DNA of 9,089 bases from Gammaproteobacteria bacterium (GCA_030594925.1 JAUVEG010000034.1:1-9089), one strand, 5' to 3'. Counted from the first letter of the stretch, positions 1-6,289 are shown. Notes: generated by a model not told the origin, from the sequence alone. Translations and numbers: made by a program.

Positions 1-1920
1 GGAAACCTGTATGCCAAAGCTGATGAAACATCGATGGCGGCAGCCAAAGCGACAGGCAAAGAGGCCGTCAAGAAACTCATCCCGAACAAAAAATGCAATA
101 AGTGCCATGCCGATGATGATGAAGATGAGAAGGTTTGGGAATATGATGACGGCACGACGAAGTTCATCTACGTCGACCCGGACAAGTTCGGTGACAGCGT
201 CCATGGCGAACAGAACTGTGTCGGCTGTCACACCAATGTCTCCCTGGTAAAAGGGGAGCATGATGAAAAGCTCCCTGTCACCGTCGGTTGCGTGCAGTGT
301 CACCAGGAGAAGTGGGAGGAGCAGAAGGATAGCGACGATCCCGAACACGAACGCCTCAAGGTGGTGATGGAGCAGATCGACAGCTACATGCACTCGGTCC
401 ATGCCCGCCCCAATCTCGCTGACCAGTCCAGAACCAACGCCACCTGTCACGACTGCCACGATGCCCACAACGTCGGCGCCCTGGGCAGCGAGCAGCGCGC
501 CGAACACCGCCTGAAGAACCCCGAGGTGTGCGGCAAGTGTCACGAGGATCAGAAAAAGGCCTACGTGACCTCTATCCACGGCAAGGAGGTGATGGAGAAA
601 AATAACAGCGATGCAGCAGTCTGTTCAGATTGCCATACCACGCATAACATTGAATCACCGGACAAGGATTCGATGAAGCTGACCATCACCAAAAACTGCG
701 GCAACTGTCATGAAACATCGCTGAAAACCTACCTGGCCTCCTACCATGGCCAGGTCAACCGGCTGGGTTACACCCATACCGCGAAATGTTACGACTGCCA
801 CGGTGGCCATGAACTCAAAGGCATCGATGACCCGACCTCGACGGTGCATCTCGACAACCGCCTGGAGACCTGCCGGACGTGCCATGAGGATGCCCCCGAG
901 GGATTCCTGGGTTTTCACGCACATGGCAATGCCGATGACTTCGAGCGTTATCCCGGTATCTGGATCACCGCGAAATTCATGACTCTGCTGATAATCAGCG
1001 TGTTCCTGTTCTTCTGGACCCACGTCATCCTGTGGTTCTACCGGGAGTATCGTGACCGTAAAGAGGGCAAAGGGTACATGCCTCCTCCGGCAGGCGAAGG
1101 GCCGGTCTATTTCCGCCGTTTCAGTGTCGTGTGGCGCATCATCCACCTGCTGTTTGCAATGAGCACCATGGTGCTGGTATTGAGCGGGTCTACTCTGCTA
1201 TTTTCCCATACCGACTGGGCGCCGTTCATCATCGGCTTGCTGGGCGGTCCCCAGGTTGAAGCCATCATTCACCGTACGGCTGCGACCATCTGGCTGACGG
1301 TATTTGTGACTCACTTTGGCATCGCCGCCGTCAATATCTTTATCATCAAGCGTAAGACGTTCCGCTGGTTCGGCCCCACATCGATGATCCCCAACTGGCA
1401 GGACTGGAGCGATGTGAAGGCGATGTTCCGCTGGTTCTTCGGCAAGGGCGAACGCCCCAGTTTTGACCGCTGGTCCTACTGGCAGAAATTTGACTACTGG
1501 GCCCCCTTCTGGGGTGCGGGCGTTATCGGCTTGAGCGGTATGATGCTCTTTTTCCCGACCAAAACGGCAATGATTCTACCGGGATGGGTCTTTAATATTG
1601 CGACAATCATACACGCGGAAGAGGCGCTGCTGGCCACCATATTCCTCTTCTCGGTGCACTTCTTCAATGCCCATTTCCGTCCGGACAAGTTTCCGATGAG
1701 TACGACTATCTTCACCGGGGCAGTACCGCTCGAGGAGTTCAAGCATGAGCACAAGCTGGAGTATGAGCGCCTGAAAGAGAGTGGAGAACTGGAAAAGTAT
1801 CTGGTGAAAAAGCCTTCCAGGGGAATGCAGACCGGCTCCAATATCCTCGGCGCTTTCCTTATCTTCGTCGGACTGACATTGTTGTTGCTGGTAACTATTG
1901 GTTTTGTCAGTATGATGTAG
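1..1920 (+). CDS. Nine-haem cytochrome c fused to cytochrome b-type membrane domain (CbcL-like), 5' partial
   Basis: Likely an inner-membrane quinone-linked oxidoreductase that passes electrons between the quinone pool and periplasmic haems. The frame is open from base 1; the first ATG (34) has no ribosome-binding site and falls just before the first haem motif, so start and signal peptide lie upstream. Numbering from that Met (628 residues), nine CxxCH motifs begin at about 21, 62, 86, 138, 166, 197, 222, 252 and 280, with many extra His for bis-His ligation. From about 314 the chain is membranous: hydrophobic segments near 314-336, 367-390, 411-438, 489-507, 524-546 and 602-627. His371, His413, His427, His527 and His542 in or near these are candidate haem-b ligands. 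Nine c haems followed by a HydC/FdnI-type b domain is the known layout of Geobacter CbcL, but more motifs could lie upstream. First visible gene of a four-gene operon. Architecture is certain; electron direction and substrate are not. Confidence 0.88.
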   Translation, partial: GNLYAKADETSMAAAKATGKEAVKKLIPNKKCNKCHADDDEDEKVWEYDDGTTKFIYVDPDKFGDSVHGEQNCVGCHTNVSLVKGEHDEKLPVTVGCVQCHQEKWEEQKDSDDPEHERLKVVMEQIDSYMHSVHARPNLADQSRTNATCHDCHDAHNVGALGSEQRAEHRLKNPEVCGKCHEDQKKAYVTSIHGKEVMEKNNSDAAVCSDCHTTHNIESPDKDSMKLTITKNCGNCHETSLKTYLASYHGQVNRLGYTHTAKCYDCHGGHELKGIDDPTSTVHLDNRLETCRTCHEDAPEGFLGFHAHGNADDFERYPGIWITAKFMTLLIISVFLFFWTHVILWFYREYRDRKEGKGYMPPPAGEGPVYFRRFSVVWRIIHLLFAMSTMVLVLSGSTLLFSHTDWAPFIIGLLGGPQVEAIIHRTAATIWLTVFVTHFGIAAVNIFIIKRKTFRWFGPTSMIPNWQDWSDVKAMFRWFFGKGERPSFDRWSYWQKFDYWAPFWGAGVIGLSGMMLFFPTKTAMILPGWVFNIATIIHAEEALLATIFLFSVHFFNAHFRPDKFPMSTTIFTGAVPLEEFKHEHKLEYERLKESGELEKYLVKKPSRGMQTGSNILGAFLIFVGLTLLLLVTIGFVSMM

Positions 1921-1964
1921 TGAGGCGCCGGCTGTTAATTTTTGATATTTATCTGGAGGTCAAT

Positions 1965-2432
1965 ATGCGCATCTTTTTTACGGCAGCTGTTGCATCATTG
2001 CTGCTTATCCCGGCTTCGGTTGTAGCTGGAAGCAATGCTGCAGGTGTACAATCCGGGGAGAATGTTGCACAGACTCAGTCTCAGCCAGCAGAAAAGCAGG
2101 TGGTAGAAGAGCTGGAAAATGGTGTTACCTACGAAGTGATCAACAGCGGCAGCGGCAAAACACCGACACCGGGTGATCGTGTCGAAGTGCATTATCATGG
2201 CACCCTGCTGTCGGGAGAGGTATTTGACAGTTCCGTCGAAAGAGGCAAGACCTCGACTTTTGATGTCAGCCGGGTGATCCCGGGTTTCAGCATGGCGCTG
2301 CTGAAGATGAAAGAGGGTGATAAATGGCGTGTAACCATCCCTTCCGGGCAGGCTTATGGAAAACAGGGGGCTGGCAAGATTGGTCCCGATGAAACGCTGA
2401 TTTTTGTTATTGAATTGATCAAGGTTCTGTAG
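1965..2432 (+). CDS. Exported FKBP-type peptidyl-prolyl cis-trans isomerase
   Basis: A periplasmic proline isomerase of 155 residues that would assist folding of exported proteins. The N-terminus is a clear Sec signal peptide (MRIF then a hydrophobic run to about residue 21, cleavage near AGS). A Gln/Ser-rich linker follows, then one FKBP domain from about 53 to 155. Typical pocket residues are visible: Tyr77 in VHYHG, Phe87-Asp88 in VFDSS, VIPGF at 104-108 (Phe where many FKBPs have Trp), Tyr131 in AYG and Phe147. No dimerisation domain as in FkpA or Mip is present. The ATG is chosen because CTGGAGG lies six bases upstream; a GTG at 1920 overlapping the previous stop would put extra residues before the signal peptide. 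It starts 44 bp after the multihaem gene, so its clients may be the exported cytochromes of the operon (inference). Confidence 0.9.
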   Translation: MRIFFTAAVASLLLIPASVVAGSNAAGVQSGENVAQTQSQPAEKQVVEELENGVTYEVINSGSGKTPTPGDRVEVHYHGTLLSGEVFDSSVERGKTSTFDVSRVIPGFSMALLKMKEGDKWRVTIPSGQAYGKQGAGKIGPDETLIFVIELIKVL

Positions 2433-2442
2433 CAATACTCAA

Positions 2443-2454
2443 CCCGTATACGGG
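2443..2454. repeat. Perfect 12-bp palindrome in the FKBP-NapC gap
   Basis: CCCGTATACGGG is a perfect palindrome in the 53-bp gap between the isomerase and tetrahaem cytochrome genes. It could be a protein-binding operator or a very short processing hairpin. No T-run follows, so it is not a conventional terminator. A chance palindrome cannot be excluded. Confidence 0.4.
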
Positions 2455-2485
2455 AGAGCATTGTTCCAGAAAAAAGGTAGAAAAT

Positions 2486-3046
2486 ATGGTTCGTAAAAAA
2501 TCTCTGCTTCTGCTCGTACTGGTGTTTATTGCCGGCGCGTCCTTCATGTTGTTGTTCGAAGGAGGCCTGGCCTATACAAATGAGATGGAGTTCTGCACCT
2601 CCTGTCACTCGATGAAGGTCAATCTGGAAGAGTACAAGGAGACGCTGCATTATAAAAATAAATCCGGAGTGCGGGCTACCTGTTCAGACTGCCATGTGCC
2701 GAAAGCTTTCGGCCCCAAGATGGTTGCCAAGGTGATGGCCTACAAGGATGTGCTGCATGAGATTCTGGGAACCCTTGATACTCCGGAAAAGTATGAACAG
2801 CACCGCTGGGATATGGCCAGTCGCGTGTGGGAGAAAATGCGCAAAACGGATTCCCGCGAATGCCGCAGTTGCCATAGCTGGGACAGCATGGATCTCAGCG
2901 AGCAGGATCGCTCTGCGAGAAAACGTCATGGAAGGGCCCCCGATGAAGGCAAGACATGTATCGACTGTCACAAGGGAATAGCGCATGAAGAGCCGGATGA
3001 GCCTGATGAGGAGGATGAGAATGACAAGGACGAGAGCAAAGGGTAA
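2486..3046 (+). CDS. NapC/NirT/CymA-type membrane-anchored tetrahaem cytochrome c
   Basis: A probable quinol dehydrogenase that takes electrons from the membrane quinol pool and hands them to periplasmic acceptors. The 186 residues match the short NapC/CymA class. An uncleaved N-terminal anchor (about residues 6-24, after a Lys/Arg-rich start) precedes four CxxCH motifs at 37-41, 66-70, 126-130 and 158-162. The first is followed by Met43 (CTSCHSM), the CxxCHxM pattern of this family. The second is followed by VPK, whose Lys is a candidate quinol-site residue. The C-terminus is an unusual, strongly acidic tail (about 168-184, Asp/Glu with few other residues). AAAGGT upstream of the ATG is a modest ribosome-binding site. 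It lies 53 bp after the isomerase gene and 23 bp before the ankyrin gene. Without the partner reductase in view, NapC, NirT, TorC and CymA roles cannot be told apart. Confidence 0.9.
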   Translation: MVRKKSLLLLVLVFIAGASFMLLFEGGLAYTNEMEFCTSCHSMKVNLEEYKETLHYKNKSGVRATCSDCHVPKAFGPKMVAKVMAYKDVLHEILGTLDTPEKYEQHRWDMASRVWEKMRKTDSRECRSCHSWDSMDLSEQDRSARKRHGRAPDEGKTCIDCHKGIAHEEPDEPDEEDENDKDESKG

Positions 3047-3069
3047 TGCATCGTTGCAGAGGTGGTCAC

Positions 3070-3927
3070 ATGAAGAGTAGCGTATTCCTTGCGATATCCT
3101 TAATGTTGCTGTTGGTATCTCCGCTCGCCGCTGTTGCCGGTGAAGAAGAAAGTGCTGATGAGATTGCGAAAGCGTACCGTATCGCGGCCAGTGTCGGTGA
3201 TACTGAAGCGGTTCTTCATTACCTGGAGACTAATCAGGTTGAGGTAGACGCGGTAAACAGGTTTGGAAAGACAGCTCTGATGATGGCGGTTGAAAATGGC
3301 AATTTTTCGACCATTGTCGCCCTGCTCAATCGTGGCGCAGATGTGAACAGCCGCACAAAGGGCGGTTGCACTGCACTGACGTTTGCCGCAGAAAATGGGC
3401 ATTCAGGCATTACCGCGATGTTGCTGGAGAAGGGCGCGCATCTGCATGACCGCACCAAGTCCGGGCAGGACTCCCTGATGCTTGCATCCCGCTATGATCT
3501 TGTCGAAATTGTTGATCAGCTATTGTTCAAGGGTGCTGATGTCAAGGCGTCTGACAAGAGCGGCAACACGGCATTGATGATCGCGGCCATAAAAGGCCAT
3601 GTGCGTATAGTCAGGATGATCGACGAAGCGGGTGCAGACCTTGAGTCCCGTGACAGGGAGGGCGCCACTTCCCTGATTATTGCTGCTGCGAGTGACAAGC
3701 AGGATGTTGTTGAACTGCTGCTGGAACTGGGCGCCGATATCGATGCACAGGACAATGACGGCATCACTGCTCTGATGGAGGCAGTCTATAACAGGTCGTC
3801 ATCCATGACCGGCCTGTTGGTGGCAAAGGGCGCGAATGTTGGACTCAAATGTAATGATGGAGAGAGTGCGCTTGATATTGCACGCAAAAATGACGCAGAA
3901 GAGTTGCTCGAACTGTTGCAACAGTAG
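3070..3927 (+). CDS. Exported ankyrin-repeat protein
   Basis: A predicted periplasmic protein of 285 residues made almost wholly of ankyrin repeats, which bind other proteins. A Sec signal peptide covers residues 1 to about 24 (cleavage near AVAG-EEE). The repeats keep an exact 33-residue register: conserved Gly at 66, 99, 132, 165, 198, 231 and 264, usually followed by xTALM/xSL, with GADV/GADI turns before the next unit. A degenerate first repeat (about 33-65) and a half-length last one give about eight units. No enzymatic or haem motif is visible; Cys100 and Cys261 are the only Cys I see in the mature part. The ATG at 3070 is chosen because AGAGG lies seven bases upstream and the signal peptide begins there; the in-frame ATG at 3046, overlapping the previous stop, adds MHRCRGGH. 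Last gene of the cytochrome operon. Pseudomonas AnkB, an exported ankyrin protein supporting a periplasmic catalase, is the closest functional precedent I know. Confidence 0.88.
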   Translation: MKSSVFLAISLMLLLVSPLAAVAGEEESADEIAKAYRIAASVGDTEAVLHYLETNQVEVDAVNRFGKTALMMAVENGNFSTIVALLNRGADVNSRTKGGCTALTFAAENGHSGITAMLLEKGAHLHDRTKSGQDSLMLASRYDLVEIVDQLLFKGADVKASDKSGNTALMIAAIKGHVRIVRMIDEAGADLESRDREGATSLIIAAASDKQDVVELLLELGADIDAQDNDGITALMEAVYNRSSSMTGLLVAKGANVGLKCNDGESALDIARKNDAEELLELLQQ

Positions 3928-3935
3928 AGAATCCG

Positions 3936-3972
3936 GCTCCTAAAAAACTTGTAGGAGCGGTCATCTGACCGC
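3936..3972. repeat. REP-like palindrome (GTAGGAGCGG type) between convergent genes
   Basis: Two overlapping hairpins: GCTCCTA (3936-3942) with TAGGAGC (3952-3958), and GCGGTC (3957-3962) with GACCGC (3967-3972) around an ATCT loop. They share G3957 and C3958, so they exclude each other. TGTAGGAGCGG...CCGCGA is the form of a REP family common in pseudomonads and other gammaproteobacteria. Lying between converging genes, it may help end or stabilise transcripts, though no clear T-run follows on the + strand. Confidence 0.65.
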
Positions 3973-3984
3973 GAGAGTGAAATC

Positions 3985-4776
3985 TCAATCCCGTCGCTGA
4001 CGCCACCTGCTTTTGCGATCAGAAGTTTCTCTATTCTCCCATCCTGTAGATGATCCATAGGTGGGACTTCGCACATAGTTTGGAAAATCCGGATTCTGCC
4101 AGCCGGCCTCCGCCAACTTCTCTTTTGGCGGCTGCAGGCGTGACGTGTAATCCATCACGTCAGTGATATCACGTCCCCAGAACTCCTTGATCTGTTTCAC
4201 CATCTCTTCATCAGCATTGCGGCGCTTGCCATTGCTGATCCAGCGGAACTGGCGCTCCAGGTAGTTGAAATGCTGTCCCTGAATCAGGGGGATATGTTTT
4301 TTCACATCACCCTCGCCGTTTTCTCCATGACAATCGACACAGTTCTCTTTGTAAAGTCTCTCCCCGGAAGCCAGGTCCATCCCGGGGCCAATGCCATTGC
4401 GGGGGGTCATTGGCAGCTGTGCGATATAGGCGGCAACATCGGCCATAGCCTGGGGGCCGCCAAGTGCCCGCATTGATGAAAAAGGGGTCATCATCGGATT
4501 GCTGCGGTTGCCGACGCGTATGTCAGCCAGCTGCTTGATGGTGACGCTGGCCAGTTGTCCTGCAATCTGCGGATAGGTTCCCTCTTCATTTCCCCAGCCT
4601 TCGGGGCCATGGCAAACGGCGCAGGACTCAAAAGCCTTTCTGCCATTCTCAAGATCAGGTTTGAGAGTGATGGCCTGGTCGTATTCTTTCATGGCTTCGT
4701 CGGATTCAGCAGCATGAGAGATACCGCTGCTGAACGCAAAGATGCATAATGCTGCTGAAATTTCAGTTATTCTCAT
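3985..4776 (-). CDS. Exported dihaem cytochrome c (two class-I type domains)
   Basis: A periplasmic electron carrier of 263 residues, cytochrome c4/c553-like. The first ~22 residues are a Sec signal peptide ending in SHAAES. Two class-I haem domains follow: CAVCHGPEG (Cys52-His56) with Met95/Met96 in a PMMTPF stretch as likely axial ligand, and CVDCHGENG (Cys146-His150), with a later Met such as Met192 as candidate ligand. A strong GGAGGAG lies just upstream of the ATG. After about residue 240 the sequence stops looking like a cytochrome and ends in a basic tail (RKSRWRQRRD) close to the REP-like palindrome, which may be a read-out extension. Transcribed toward the cytochrome operon and divergent from the zinc peptidase. 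It could exchange electrons with the operon's haem proteins or with a terminal oxidase; neither is shown by sequence. Confidence 0.88.
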   Translation of the reverse strand: MRITEISAALCIFAFSSGISHAAESDEAMKEYDQAITLKPDLENGRKAFESCAVCHGPEGWGNEEGTYPQIAGQLASVTIKQLADIRVGNRSNPMMTPFSSMRALGGPQAMADVAAYIAQLPMTPRNGIGPGMDLASGERLYKENCVDCHGENGEGDVKKHIPLIQGQHFNYLERQFRWISNGKRRNADEEMVKQIKEFWGRDITDVMDYTSRLQPPKEKLAEAGWQNPDFPNYVRSPTYGSSTGWENRETSDRKSRWRQRRD

Positions 4777-4878
4777 ATCTCCTCCTTCAGGGCGTTATCA
4801 TGTCAGTGGATATTGATGACAAATGAGTTTATTGAAGCATAACACGCAGAGAGAACTTTTTTTCCACGTTGTAACTCC
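4777..4878. promoter_or_regulatory. Divergent intergenic region with shared promoters
   Basis: This 102-bp gap separates two divergent starts and must hold promoters for both unless transcription comes from further away. For the cytochrome (minus), TTGTCA (4822-4817) with a 16-bp spacer to TGATAA (4800-4795) is a weak candidate. I see no convincing pair for the peptidase, whose ATG also has little Shine-Dalgarno sequence. Confidence 0.35.
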
Positions 4879-5562
4879 ATGCTCTATTTAATCCTGATTA
4901 TTGCTGTTTTGATGCTGTTGTACGGGCCGCAACTGTGGGTTCAGTATATCCTCAACCGTTACAATCGCTCTGCTGAAGAGAACTTCACAGGTACGGGGGG
5001 AGAGCTGGCCAGGCACCTGCTGGACAGATATGGACTTGAGAGTGTGACTGTCGAGAAAACGGAGCTTGGTGATCATTATGATCCGATGAGCCGTGCTGTT
5101 CGTCTCACCGCTGATAAATATGACGGCAGGACACTGACTGCAATCACAGTTGCGGCGCATGAAACAGGTCATGCCCTGCAGCATGCGGTCAAACAACCGA
5201 TGTTTCAGTTGCGCACCCGTCTAGCTGTGATCGCAGTCCAATCCGGCAAGATTGGCATGCTGCTGCTGATCAGTGCGCCTTTTCTGGCCTTGCTCATGCG
5301 GTCGCCAGCAGCAGCCCTGGTCCCGGTTATCGGCGCATTTTTGGTGATGGGAATGGGGGTGGTCGTGCAGCTGATTACGCTGCCGGTCGAACTGGATGCG
5401 AGTTTCAACAAGGCGCTGCCGATTCTGAAGCAGGGGTATCTGCGGGAAGATCAGTTTCCTGCGGCGAAACGTATTCTGCAAGCAGCTGCCTGGACCTATG
5501 TGGCGGCATCTCTTGCCAGCCTGCTCAATTTCGGACGCTGGCTGATGGTCATGAGGCGATGA
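4879..5562 (+). CDS. YugP-type membrane zinc metallopeptidase (Zn_peptidase_2)
   Basis: A predicted integral-membrane zinc protease of 227 residues, the usual length for the YugP family. An N-terminal hydrophobic segment (1-20) is followed by a soluble part with DHYDPMSRAVRL (65-76), a signature of the family. The zinc-binding helix is AAHETGHALQHA (92-103), an HExxH motif with His94, Glu95 and His98. Two further membrane segments (about 122-140 and 146-168) lead to LPVELDASFNKA (168-179), where Glu171 is the likely third zinc ligand, and a last hydrophobic stretch lies near 203-222. All catalytic residues are present, so it should be active. Substrates are poorly known; membrane-protein quality control is the usual guess. 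It stands alone, divergent from the cytochrome, and ends at a strong terminator, so it is probably a single-gene unit. The start is fixed mainly by family length, since the ribosome-binding site is weak. Confidence 0.9.
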   Translation: MLYLILIIAVLMLLYGPQLWVQYILNRYNRSAEENFTGTGGELARHLLDRYGLESVTVEKTELGDHYDPMSRAVRLTADKYDGRTLTAITVAAHETGHALQHAVKQPMFQLRTRLAVIAVQSGKIGMLLLISAPFLALLMRSPAAALVPVIGAFLVMGMGVVVQLITLPVELDASFNKALPILKQGYLREDQFPAAKRILQAAAWTYVAASLASLLNFGRWLMVMRR

Positions 5563-5577
5563 AGCCTGCAGAAAACA

Positions 5578-5613
5578 GAAAAGGCAACAGATGTCAGCAC
5601 CTGTTGCCTTTTC
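5578..5613. terminator. Bidirectional rho-independent terminator
   Basis: GAAAAGGCAACAG (5578-5590) and CTGTTGCCTTTTC (5601-5613) form a perfect 13-bp stem around a 10-nt loop. The stem has A-rich and T-rich outer ends, so it can work for both strands. It lies 15 bp after the peptidase stop and about 22 bp after the HiPIP stop, as expected between convergent genes. Confidence 0.85.
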
Positions 5614-5635
5614 CGCACAAAATGGCTAAGAGGAA

Positions 5636-5968
5636 TTAGCCAGCTTTGGCAACCCAGGACATGCACCAGCCCTTGGCGTTGACAGACTTGCCGCCAAAGA
5701 TTGCGCAAGGGCCCCACTCGGAGCCATCTGCACCAGTATAGAGCTGGCAGTTGGCGCAGGTGCTGGTAGCGTCTTTACGATCCTTGGATGCAGCAGCGTC
5801 ATGGACGTACTTCAGGCCTGTTGCCACTGGATCACTCTCTTCCAGGTGCGGCAGATCTTCCGCATGGGCGACTCCGCTCATTAACAGATTGGCAAAAGGT
5901 ACCGCTGCGACGCCAGCCGCACTGAACTTGAGGAAGTCTCTACGATTGCAGGAAATATTTTTTTTCAT
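5636..5968 (-). CDS. High-potential iron-sulfur protein (HiPIP), Tat-exported
   Basis: A small periplasmic electron carrier with one [4Fe-4S] cluster working at the 3+/2+ couple, typically passing electrons from a bc1 complex or a donor enzyme to a reaction centre or oxidase. The 110 residues start with a twin-arginine signal (NRRDFLKF at 8-15, hydrophobic run, cleavage near AHA-ED at 36/37), as expected for a protein exported with its cluster. The mature part of about 74 residues is normal for the family. The cluster cysteines Cys71, Cys74, Cys88 and Cys102 follow C-x2-C-x13-C-x13-C, with aromatic residues around them (Tyr77, Trp86, Phe91, Trp101, Trp104). AAGGT lies upstream of the ATG. It is a single-gene unit with its own terminator and a promoter that looks FNR-regulated. 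HiPIPs are common in purple and colourless sulfur bacteria. The gene symbol is left blank because HiPIP names vary. Confidence 0.95.
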   Translation of the reverse strand: MKKNISCNRRDFLKFSAAGVAAVPFANLLMSGVAHAEDLPHLEESDPVATGLKYVHDAAASKDRKDATSTCANCQLYTGADGSEWGPCAIFGGKSVNAKGWCMSWVAKAG

Positions 5969-6076
5969 GGTAAATACCTTGGTAGTTGATTAAGTAAATC
6001 CAAACCTTTAGCCCACATGCTTTTTCCTGAAGGAGAATTCCGAATATCCCTCTTTTTCCGTGCAGGCTGATTTCAA

Positions 6077-6082
6077 ATTATA
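6077..6082 (-). promoter_or_regulatory. -10 box of the HiPIP promoter
   Basis: The minus strand reads TATAAT here, a perfect sigma-70 -10 box, giving a predicted start near 6070 and a leader of about 100 nt. No good -35 hexamer lies 17 bp upstream (AAACAA), which is usual for activator-dependent promoters. The FNR-like box at 6104-6117 occupies that place. Confidence 0.55.
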
Positions 6083-6103
6083 GTTGAATCAAAAGAAGCT
6101 TGT

Positions 6104-6117
6104 TTGATTCAGATCAT
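6104..6117. promoter_or_regulatory. FNR/Anr-like box, proximal site of HiPIP promoter
   Basis: TTGATTCAGATCAT matches the FNR consensus TTGATnnnnATCAA at nine of ten defined positions. Its centre (6110/6111) lies 28 bp upstream of the -10 box, about -40.5 from the predicted start, the class II activator position. Its TTTGATTCA (6103-6111) also pairs with TGAATCAAA (6085-6093), a 9-bp inverted repeat that could be a second protein site. Confidence 0.55.
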
Positions 6118-6140
6118 GTTTTCTTCATTATTTATCTCTT

Positions 6141-6154
6141 TTGAAAAAGATCAA
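6141..6154. promoter_or_regulatory. Second FNR/Anr-like box upstream of HiPIP
   Basis: TTGAAAAAGATCAA matches TTGATnnnnATCAA at nine of ten defined positions. Its centre is 37 bp upstream of the proximal box, near -77.5, where a second dimer could reinforce activation or repress. Confidence 0.45.
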
Positions 6155-6186
6155 TCTACTCAGGAGCTTGAACGCCTGTAATGCAA

Positions 6187-6254
6187 CTTCTCAATAATCC
6201 CGTGTAATTGTAGGTTGGGAAAATATCTAGTGAGTGTACGGAGTTATTGAGAAG
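6187..6254. repeat. 68-bp element bounded by inverted repeats, downstream of cbbO
   Basis: The arms CTTCTCAATAA (6187-6197) and TTATTGAGAAG (6244-6254) are perfect 11-bp inverted repeats. Pairing continues inward to 6206/6235 as CCGT/ACGG plus G-U wobbles with one C-A mismatch, giving a roughly 20-bp stem in + strand RNA. The core includes TTGTAGGTTGGGA. No coding capacity. It may be a miniature mobile element, or a hairpin at the end of the cbbO transcript. A related arm is present at 8585-8600. Confidence 0.5.
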
Positions 6255-6289
6255 CTACACTGTCATGCATATTCGGCTGCAGCGACCAC

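Noticed and set aside
655..1146. 163-codon reading frame on the minus strand
   Set aside because: It is antisense to haem motifs and membrane helices of the multihaem cytochrome and has no family resemblance.
34..1920. ATG at 34 as the true start of the multihaem cytochrome
   Set aside because: No ribosome-binding site or signal peptide follows it, and the frame is open to base 1; an exported haem protein needs a signal peptide, so the gene begins upstream.
1920..1964. GTG start overlapping the multihaem stop codon for the isomerase
   Set aside because: It would put 15 residues ahead of a normal signal peptide, while the ATG at 1965 has a good CTGGAGG site.
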